From assembly GCA_020201365.1 (NCBI GenBank), contig JAIVGV010000303.1, forward strand, positions 1 to 11,375: DNA of 11,375 nt, in the 5' to 3' direction. Each line of letters begins with the position of its first letter. Within the stretch, counting starts at the first letter, position 1. Below are positions 1 to 4,615 of the stretch, one piece after another. The notes under the pieces were generated by a model. That model worked only from the letters and a program-made list of their open reading frames with translations. It was not told where the DNA came from and searched no databases. Source of the stretch: Acidobacteriota bacterium (GTDB lineage Bacteria; Acidobacteriota; Blastocatellia; Pyrinomonadales; Pyrinomonadaceae). A program made the position numbers and the translations under genes.

Positions 1-1
1 C

Positions 2-199
2 GTTGACGCGACCGTCTTGCGCGCGGGCGAGATCGCGGGCGCGCACGACGCCTTCGCGCCGCGCGAAGGCGAGCCGCCGCAGACGGCGCGCGCGTGGCGC
101 GTGCGCGCGGGCGGGGGCGGCGCGTCGCTGCGCTTCGAGGTCGGCGACGGCGCGATCCGCTTCGCGCAGTTGGGCGAGGAGAAGCCGAAGCAGCAGTGA
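2..199 (+). CDS. C-terminal fragment of an unidentified protein (5' truncated by window edge)
   Basis: An open frame enters from the left edge and ends at TGA 197-199, giving 65 C-terminal residues that begin VDATVLRAGEIAGAHDAF and end GEEKPKQQ. The TTG at 17 could serve as a start, but the frame stays open to the edge with the same codon use, so this is more likely the tail of a longer gene. The visible part has alternating short hydrophobic stretches (SLRFEVGDGAIRFAQL) that read like beta strands, then a charged K/Q-rich end. I see no catalytic motif or membrane segment and do not recognise the family. It is followed at once by the GATGAA inverted-repeat array, which may end its transcript. 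Confidence 0.5.
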   Translation, partial: VDATVLRAGEIAGAHDAFAPREGEPPQTARAWRVRAGGGGASLRFEVGDGAIRFAQLGEEKPKQQ

Positions 200-203
200 A
201 GGG

Positions 204-285
204 GAACGATGAAGGATGAACGCGGGACGATGAAGTAAAACTATTCTATCTTCACTTCATCGTTCATCGTTCCGACTTCATCGTT
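204..285. repeat. GATGAA / TTCATC inverted-repeat array, possible terminator hairpin
   Basis: GATGAA occurs at 208-213, 215-220 and 229-234. Its complement TTCATC occurs at 256-261, 263-268 and 277-282. Two 10-bp stems can form, 227-236 with 254-263 and 204-213 with 263-272, and the copy at 275-285 offers an alternative partner. The loop (237-253) is AT-rich, unlike the GC-rich surroundings. The array begins five bases after the stop of the left-edge gene and ends 25 bases before the next start. It may act as a terminator, an mRNA-stabilising hairpin, or simply be a dispersed intergenic repeat. The sequence does not decide between these. Confidence 0.55.
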
Positions 286-310
286 AGACTAACCGAGGAG
301 ACGTGTGGCG

Positions 311-619
311 ATGGCGCTTGAAGATTTGACGCGCGACGGGCTGGCGGAGAATTTGAACACGAAGTTTCGGCTGCCGGTCGCGGAAGGCGAGCCGCTCGAG
401 ATCGAACTGATCGAGGTGAGCGAGGCGAGGCGGGTGGGGAACTCGGAGCAGTTCGCCATCGTCTTCCGCGGCGCGCCCGACTTCTTTCTGGAGCAGCACA
501 TCTACCACTTGGAGCACGAGCGGCTCGGCGCGTGCGATCTCTTCCTCGTCCCCATCGCGCGCGAGGAGGACGGCTTCCGCTACGAAGCCGTCTTCGCGCG
601 CGCCTTGAAGAACGTCTGA
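311..619 (+). CDS. DUF6916-type small protein, cytosolic paralogue
   Basis: This encodes 102 residues with no signal peptide or membrane segment. I match it to the DUF6916 family by its pattern: LNTKFRL (residues 15-21), a strand LEIELIEVSEA (29-39), FAIVFRGAP (48-56), then L-x-Q-x-I-Y-x-L-E-H-E-x-LG (60-73), DLFLVP (76-81) and a terminal YEAVF. Family proteins are about this length, so it appears complete. Biochemical function is unknown; the family is often seen beside tail-collar proteins (from memory). The start is ATG 311, with GAGGAG at 295-300 ten bases upstream. An in-frame GTG at 305 is possible but only four bases from that site. It faces the minus-strand operon convergently across 98 bases. 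The Tat-exported protein at 1998-2486 is a divergent paralogue. Confidence 0.8.
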   Translation: MALEDLTRDGLAENLNTKFRLPVAEGEPLEIELIEVSEARRVGNSEQFAIVFRGAPDFFLEQHIYHLEHERLGACDLFLVPIAREEDGFRYEAVFARALKNV

Positions 620-717
620 CGCCGACCCGCGTCGCCGCGCGCGGGCGCCGCGGATCGCCGCCGCGCGTGAGGCGGCTGTCGGCTGTTCGCGTGTTGGCTG
701 TCCGTGTGAAGCCGAGA
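620..717. other. Convergent intergenic spacer with GGCTGT repeats and a GC-rich stem
   Basis: This spacer lies between two genes that converge (stops at 619 on + and 718 on -). It has GGCTGT at 674-679, 681-686 and 696-701. A short stem, CGCGCGG 638-644 with CCGCGCG 661-667, could help terminate both transcripts, but no T-run follows on either strand. No coding potential is apparent. Confidence 0.35.
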
Positions 718-1353
718 CTAGCCGCGCCCGGACGCTTCGAGCGTCGCGCGCATCTCGTCGTCGGAGGGGCGCGCGAAGTCCGCGTACCACATGCCGACGT
801 GCCCAAACGGCTCCGGCGTGGCGAGGCAGACGAACTCCTCACAACTTCCCCTGACGACACCGAGCGACGCGGCGTCGGCGACGGGCGCGCAGGCGACGAG
901 GCGCGCGGGTCGCTGCCGGCGCACGGCGCGGGCTACGGCGCGTAAGGTCGAGCCCGTGCGCACGCCGTTGTCAACGAGGAGGACGGTCCTGCCTGAGAGC
1001 GCGAGCGCGGGGCGCGCGCCGCGGCAGGCGCGCGCGCGCCGTCCGAGTTCGGCGGCGGCTTGGGCGAGGTAGTTTGCGAAGGCGGGATCGCGCGCGGCAT
1101 GCGCGCTCAGACCTTCGTCGAGGAAGGGAGTGCCTGCGACGTTCGCCGCGCAGAGCGGATCGTCCGGGCGCGGCGCGAGCAGCCTGCTGACGAGGACGAC
1201 GTCGAGCGGCAGCGCGAGCCGCCGCGAGACCTCCGCCGCCACGCCGACGCCGCCGCGCGCGACGGCGATGACCACCACGCCGTCGCGCCCCGCGTAATCA
1301 GAGAGCCTCGACGCGAGCGCGCCGCCAGCCTCACGCGCGTCCGTGAACCGCAT
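718..1353 (-). CDS. Type I phosphoribosyltransferase (PRTase) family protein
   Basis: This encodes 211 residues. It resembles the stand-alone PRTase group common beside other small enzymes in bacteria: an N-terminal F-T-D-A-R-E-A-G-G-x-L motif (residues 3-13), the strand VVVIAVARGGVGVAAEV (26-42), LDVVLVSRL (50-58), then the PRPP-binding loop VLLVDNGVRTGST (124-136) with a following helix. Such enzymes transfer or release a 5-phosphoribosyl group from PRPP; the substrate here cannot be told. The usual acidic pair D-D is D-N (D128, N129), and R132 sits where a small residue is normal. Start ATG 1353 is preferred because it matches the family's N-terminus. The open frame runs back to 1434, but that would overlap the upstream GNAT gene, and the ribosome site before 1353 is weak. 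It is last in the probable minus-strand operon, 41 bases after the GNAT stop. Confidence 0.8.
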   Translation of the reverse strand: MRFTDAREAGGALASRLSDYAGRDGVVVIAVARGGVGVAAEVSRRLALPLDVVLVSRLLAPRPDDPLCAANVAGTPFLDEGLSAHAARDPAFANYLAQAAAELGRRARACRGARPALALSGRTVLLVDNGVRTGSTLRAVARAVRRQRPARLVACAPVADAASLGVVRGSCEEFVCLATPEPFGHVGMWYADFARPSDDEMRATLEASGRG

Positions 1354-1394
1354 CTTCGGAACGACTTTTCTGGACGAACCTGGAGGGCGAGTCT

Positions 1395-1919
1395 TCAGTC
1401 GGCGCGCGCGGCTTTGTCGTTCGGCTCGCGCCACTCCATCAGGAGGTACGCGCCGCCCGCCTCGCCTGTGACGACGAAGCCGAGGCGCTCGTAGAATCTG
1501 CGCGCGCCGTCGTTCGTGATGAAGACCGTGTGGCTCAAGCTCTTGCCGGAGGCGCGCGCCTCCTCGATGAGTTCGCCGACGAGCGACGCGCCGACGCCGC
1601 GCCGCTGCGCCCAGGGCAGGAGCGCGATGTCGAGCAGGTGTATCCCTTCGCGCGTGCGCTCGACCCAGAGCCGCCCGGCCGGTCGCCCGTCAACGAGGAT
1701 CACGTCGTAGTCCGCGCCGGGGTAGTTGCGCTCGTAGTCCGCGCGCTGCGCGCCGAGCTGCCAGCGCAGGAAGGCGCGCTTCTGCTCGTCCGTCCAGTGG
1801 GTGGCGAGCGCCATCTCGTCGGCGCGCGAGCTGGCGTAAACTTCGAGCAGGAACTCGTCGTCTTCGGGCGCGACCGCGCGCAGCTCGACGCGGGGCGCGG
1901 CTTGTGCGGGCTCTTCCAT
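1395..1919 (-). CDS. GNAT-family N-acetyltransferase
   Basis: This encodes 174 residues from ATG 1919; an in-frame TTG at 1931 would add four. It is a GCN5-related acetyltransferase that moves an acetyl group from acetyl-CoA to an amine. Visible motifs are the beta4 strand LLDIALLP (95-102), the acetyl-CoA pyrophosphate loop QRRGVGA (105-111) followed by the helix SLVGELIEEARASG (112-125), and the C-terminal N-x-x-A-x-x-FYERLGF signature (N136 to F148), where Y143 is the usual general-acid position. The substrate is not predictable: RimI-like protein acetylation, small-molecule or polyamine acetylation are all possible. It lies 78 bases after the Tat-DUF6916 gene and 41 before the PRTase on the same strand, so co-transcription is likely. 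Neither start has a strong Shine-Dalgarno, which fits translation inside a polycistronic message. Confidence 0.88.
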   Translation of the reverse strand: MEEPAQAAPRVELRAVAPEDDEFLLEVYASSRADEMALATHWTDEQKRAFLRWQLGAQRADYERNYPGADYDVILVDGRPAGRLWVERTREGIHLLDIALLPWAQRRGVGASLVGELIEEARASGKSLSHTVFITNDGARRFYERLGFVVTGEAGGAYLLMEWREPNDKAARAD

Positions 1920-1997
1920 GAGGTCTCGCAAGGAAACTTGCAGCGTCAGTCGGGGCTGGGAGGGGCGCGGCGGCGGGCTCTCTCGGTCGGCGCGCGC

Positions 1998-2486
1998 TTA
2001 GGCGATGTGGTTGACGACGGCGGTGTAGGTCGTGCCGTCGGCGGTGGACTCGCCCGGCACGGCGAAGAGCGAGAAGCGACCGAGCGCCGCGTGGTTCATC
2101 TTGAACACTCCCTGCGAGACCGTGTCGCGCTCGCCCGCGCGGAACTTCAGCTCGAAGCACGCGCCCTCGCGCGGCTGCGACTTGAAAGCGCGCGCGCGTG
2201 CCTGCGACTTCGCGGCTGTGTCGGAGACCGAGACGAGCGTCGCGTCGAACGCGATGCCCTTGCCGCGCGAGAGGCGGAAGGTCGAGTTCAGGTAGGGCGC
2301 GAAGGTCTCGTGCGTGAAATAGAAGACGGCTTCGGTCTTCGCTTCGTAGGGGACTGTGAAGCCGCCCTTGGCGGCGCCCGCGCCCATCTGCTGGCCGAAG
2401 ACGAGCTTGGCGGGGTTCAGCTCAAGCCCCGCGAGCACGGCCGACACAGCCCCGGCGCGCAAAAACTTGCGACGTGAAAGACTCAT
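1998..2486 (-). CDS. Tat-exported DUF6916-type protein
   Basis: This encodes 162 residues from ATG 2486. AAGGAG lies on the minus strand at 2500-2505, 13 bases upstream. The N-terminus carries a twin-arginine signal, S-R-R-K-F-L-R (residues 4-10), then a hydrophobic run AGAVSAVLAGLEL. A substrate of the Tat system would be folded in the cytoplasm and then exported. The cleavage site near residue 31 is not a clear A-x-A, so the signal could remain as an anchor. The mature part repeats the DUF6916 pattern: LNSTFRL, FDATLVSVSD, CFELKFRAGERD, VSQGVFKMNHAALGRFSLF, AVPGES and a terminal YTAVVNHIA. It matches the cytosolic protein at 311-619 block by block. The frame stays open upstream to 2723, but that extension would place the RR signal internally. 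It is first in the minus-strand operon and divergent from the collar genes. Function is unknown. Confidence 0.8.
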   Translation of the reverse strand: MSLSRRKFLRAGAVSAVLAGLELNPAKLVFGQQMGAGAAKGGFTVPYEAKTEAVFYFTHETFAPYLNSTFRLSRGKGIAFDATLVSVSDTAAKSQARARAFKSQPREGACFELKFRAGERDTVSQGVFKMNHAALGRFSLFAVPGESTADGTTYTAVVNHIA

Positions 2487-2511
2487 GGAAGGATCGTAGC
2501 TCCTTATGGGG

Positions 2512-2540
2512 ATCTTAACTACTTGGACTTTAACTGACGA
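2512..2540 (-). promoter_or_regulatory. Weak candidate promoter for the Tat-DUF6916/GNAT/PRTase operon
   Basis: Read on the minus strand there is TCGTCA (2540-2535), a 17-base spacer and TAAGAT (2517-2512). Each box matches four of six sigma70 consensus positions. It lies upstream of AAGGAG at 2505-2500 and would give a very short leader. The spacing is right but the boxes are poor, so this is only a candidate. Confidence 0.28.
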
Positions 2541-2657
2541 GGCAGGTGGTCGGCGTAAGATTCCCTTCGCACGCCGGCCTGAGTGACAGTGTATTACCTC
2601 GCGCCGAAACTTACAACCCCCGCGGCGCGGCGGCGTACCACTTCTTGGGAAATTCAC

Positions 2658-2687
2658 TTGATAAGATTGGGGGAGAACCGTTACAAT
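2658..2687 (+). promoter_or_regulatory. Sigma70-like promoter for the tail-collar operon
   Basis: TTGATA at 2658-2663 and TACAAT at 2682-2687 are separated by 18 bases; each matches five of six consensus positions. Transcription would begin near 2694, giving a leader of roughly 215 bases before the first collar gene at 2911. It sits in one of the few AT-richer stretches of the window, between divergent genes, where a promoter is expected. Confidence 0.5.
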
Positions 2688-2910
2688 CACCGCCGTCTTC
2701 CGGACGGTCTCACGAGGCGTCACAGTTTCCTTCGCTCCTCGTCAGCAACGTCAGATCATGAAGCACGGCGCCGCGGCGTGCGCGCGCCGGAGTCCTGCGG
2801 TACAGCACCACCGACCCAGTCTCTCTTAACTGCGAGGATTGTCCTTCGCGTCCTCAGCCCCGATCGCCGATCCCTAACCCGCACTGCTACGACTCGCAAA
2901 GGAGCTTCGA

Positions 2911-3411
2911 ATGTCACAACCCTTCATGGGCGAAATAAAGATCATTAGCTGGAACTTTGCCCCCAGAAATTGGGCGTTCTGCAACGGCCAGTTCTTGCCA
3001 ATCAACCAGAACCAGGCGCTCTTCTCGCTGTTCGGCACCACGTACGGCGGGAACGGGCAGACCACCTTCGCGCTGCCCGACCTGCGCGGCCGCGCCCCCA
3101 TCCACTTCGGCTCCGGCTTCACGCAGGGTGAGAGGGGCGGCGAGGCGGCGCACACCCTGATAATGTCTGAGCTGCCTCAACACATCCACGGGGCACAGGG
3201 CTTTTCGCAGAACGGCGACCAGTTCGTGCCCACCGGCAACTCGCTCGCCGTCGTCACGGGCCTCTACAACGGCCCGTCGGGCAACCTGACGACGCTCAAC
3301 CCCGCCTCGGTCTCGAACGTGGGCGGCTCGCAGCCGCACGAGAACAGAATGCCCTACCTCGTGCTCAACTTCGTCGTCGCCCTCTTGGGCATCTTCCCGT
3401 CGCGGAACTAG
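2911..3411 (+). CDS. Tail-collar domain protein, first of triplet
   Basis: This encodes 166 residues with AAAGGAG at 2898-2904, six bases before ATG. It belongs to the phage tail-collar family (PF07484, T4 short tail fibre gp12-like; bacterial copies are often labelled 'microcystin-dependent protein'). The collar domain fills residues 5-93: NFAPRNWAFCNGQ (15-27), LFSLFGTTYGGNG (37-49), TFALPDLRGR (52-61), and P-x-H-x-H with H91 and H93, the pair that binds metal in gp12. Residues 94-139 are variable, and the end SQPHE...LNFVVALLGIF is the family C-terminus. There is no signal peptide. It is the most divergent of the three, with N-W and C-N where its sisters have G-W and C-D. No phage structural genes are near. 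In phages this fold forms receptor-binding trimers; its role in a bacterial chromosome is not established. Confidence 0.9.
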   Translation: MSQPFMGEIKIISWNFAPRNWAFCNGQFLPINQNQALFSLFGTTYGGNGQTTFALPDLRGRAPIHFGSGFTQGERGGEAAHTLIMSELPQHIHGAQGFSQNGDQFVPTGNSLAVVTGLYNGPSGNLTTLNPASVSNVGGSQPHENRMPYLVLNFVVALLGIFPSRN

Positions 3412-3423
3412 AGGAGGAGAGAC

Positions 3424-3939
3424 ATGCCGGAACCATTCGTCGGAGAGATTAGAATGTTCGGGGGCAGCTTCGCGCCCGCTGGCTGGGCCTTCTGCGACGG
3501 CCAACTGATACCCATCTCGGAGAACGACACACTTTTCACGCTCATCGGCACCACCTACGGCGGCGACGGCCAGGAGACCTTCGCCCTGCCGAACCTCCAG
3601 AGTCGCATCCCCATCCACGCGGGCACGGGCTCGGACGGCATCAACTACACGCTGGGCGAGCAGGGCGGAGTGGAGACGGTCACGCTGACGACGAACCAGA
3701 TACCGATCCACACCCACGCGCTGGTAGTGAACGCGGACATAGGCACGCAGAACATCCCGACGGGCAACGTCCTCGCACAGTGCGCGGGCGTCAAGGTCTA
3801 CACGGGCGCAGCCCCCGGCGCGTCGCTCAACACCCAAAGCATAGGCCCGGCCGGCGGCAGCCAGCCGCACGAGAACAGTCAGCCGTTCCTCTGCGTCAAC
3901 TTCATCATCTCGCTCTTCGGGGTGTTCCCGACCCAATAG
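3424..3939 (+). CDS. Tail-collar domain protein, second of triplet
   Basis: This encodes 171 residues. The ribosome site AGGAGG at 3412-3417 starts one base after the previous stop codon (3409-3411) and lies six bases before ATG 3424. The collar domain is canonical: SFAPAGWAFCDGQ (15-27), GTTYGGDG (42-49), TFALPNLQSR (52-61), a short glycine-rich insert, LGEQGG (77-82), and P-I-H-T-H with H96 and H98. The variable stretch spans about 99-145. The C-terminus SQPHENSQPFLCVNF ends the fold. Over the first 60 residues it is identical to the third protein at 43 positions. The 12-base gap to the gene before and 10-base gap to the gene after indicate one operon with near-equal expression. As for its neighbours, a cytosolic or externally assembled trimeric fibre is possible, and partners are unknown. 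Confidence 0.92.
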   Translation: MPEPFVGEIRMFGGSFAPAGWAFCDGQLIPISENDTLFTLIGTTYGGDGQETFALPNLQSRIPIHAGTGSDGINYTLGEQGGVETVTLTTNQIPIHTHALVVNADIGTQNIPTGNVLAQCAGVKVYTGAAPGASLNTQSIGPAGGSQPHENSQPFLCVNFIISLFGVFPTQ

Positions 3940-3943
3940 GAGG
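3938..3943 (+). promoter_or_regulatory. Ribosome binding site overlapping the upstream stop codon
   Basis: AGGAGG here shares its first two bases with the TAG stop (3937-3939) of the second collar gene and lies six bases before ATG 3950. It fixes the start of the third gene and implies translational coupling. Confidence 0.75.
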
Positions 3944-3949
3944 AATAGG

Positions 3950-4471
3950 ATGTCCGACCCTTTTGTCGCTGAAATTCGCATTTTCGGTTTCAACTTCGCC
4001 CCGACGGGCTGGGCTTTCTGCGACGGGCAGTTGCTGCCGATCTCGCAGAACACGGCTCTCTTCTCGCTGCTCGGCACGTTCTACGGCGGCGACGGCAAGT
4101 CCACCTTCGCGCTCCCGAACCTACAGGGGGACGCTCCCATGCACCCGGGGCAGGGGCAGGGGCTGAGCCTGCGCGACCTCGGCGAGCAGTCCGGGAGTCA
4201 GACCGTGACCCTGCTCCAAACGGAGATGCCCGTGCACGCCCACAACCTGCTGGCGAACGCCGCGCCCGCCACCTTCAACGCGCCCGACCCGACCCGCGCG
4301 CTCTCGCGCTCTTCGGGCGGCAACGCCTACAAGACGTCGAACCCCGACGTGCAGATGGCGTTCCAGATGATCACGCCCGCCGGGTCGTCTTTCCCGCACA
4401 ACAACATGCAGCCGTACCTGACGCTCAACTTCTGCATCGCCCTCCAGGGCGTCTTCCCTGCAAGGAACTGA
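3950..4471 (+). CDS. Tail-collar domain protein, third of triplet
   Basis: This encodes 173 residues and starts 10 bases after the second collar gene. The collar domain reads NFAPTGWAFCDGQ (15-27), LFSLLGTFYGGDG (37-49), TFALPNLQG (52-60), DLGEQSG (76-82), and P-V-H-A-H with H96 and H98. Over the first 60 residues it matches the first protein at 40 positions and the second at 43. Its variable stretch (about 99-145) is unlike the other two in sequence, including NAPDPTRALSRSSGG. The C-terminus has S-F-P-H-N-N in place of the S-Q-P-H-E-N seen in its sisters, then LTLNFCIALQGVFPARN. It is last in the operon and is followed eight bases later by a strong palindrome. No export signal is visible, so if it acts outside the cell another route such as lysis, vesicles or a contractile particle would be needed. 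Confidence 0.92.
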   Translation: MSDPFVAEIRIFGFNFAPTGWAFCDGQLLPISQNTALFSLLGTFYGGDGKSTFALPNLQGDAPMHPGQGQGLSLRDLGEQSGSQTVTLLQTEMPVHAHNLLANAAPATFNAPDPTRALSRSSGGNAYKTSNPDVQMAFQMITPAGSSFPHNNMQPYLTLNFCIALQGVFPARN

Positions 4472-4478
4472 GGCTGAC

Positions 4479-4512
4479 CGACGCGGGGGCGGCGCGCGCC
4501 GCCCCCGCGTCG
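4479..4512 (+). terminator. Perfect GC-rich palindrome ending the collar operon
   Basis: A 15-base arm, CGACGCGGGGGCGGC at 4479-4493, is exactly complementary to 4498-4512, with GCGC between. Only a weak T-run (TTT at 4518-4520, then AAAA) follows. It begins eight bases after the TGA of the third collar gene and precedes the large gene, so it most likely terminates the collar transcript. Confidence 0.65.
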
Positions 4513-4615
4513 CAAGGTTTAAAACGACGCCGCCGAACGCAAAGTCTGTCCGCGCCGCAGTGTAATTTCCACGCCGTTCGCGTCACCCTCGCGAGGCTTT
4601 ATCACAAGGAGAGTC

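Larger units (their letters stand above)
2487..2910. other. 424-nt divergent intergenic control region
   Basis: This region separates the Tat-DUF6916 operon (left) from the collar triplet (right). It is less GC-rich in its centre than the flanking genes. It holds the rightward promoter candidate at 2658-2687, a weaker leftward one at 2512-2540, and a long leader for the collar genes. Within the leader, CGGCGC 2766-2771 can pair with GCGCCG 2784-2789. No protein-like open frame with a ribosome site is evident, and I recognise no known riboswitch or tRNA. Confidence 0.6.

Noticed and set aside
264..860. 198- and 168-residue minus-strand frames over the first DUF6916 gene
   Set aside because: They are antisense to a gene with recognisable family blocks and are arginine-rich without motifs.
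1530..2477. 315-residue open frame on the + strand
   Set aside because: It lies antisense over the GNAT and Tat-DUF6916 genes, which show clear family motifs. Its translation is arginine- and alanine-rich with no motif and no ribosome site.
2914..4077. 387-residue open frame on the - strand
   Set aside because: It is antisense to the first two collar genes and the start of the third. It is a by-product of GC-rich codons and of the repeated collar sequence.
2911..4471. Collar triplet as part of a prophage or tailocin
   Set aside because: No other tail, head, lysis or integration gene is present within the window on either side. A particle locus beyond the window cannot be excluded.
2911..4471. 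Diversity-generating retroelement target
   Set aside because: No reverse transcriptase and no template/variable repeat pair was seen. The differences between the three genes are those of old paralogues.
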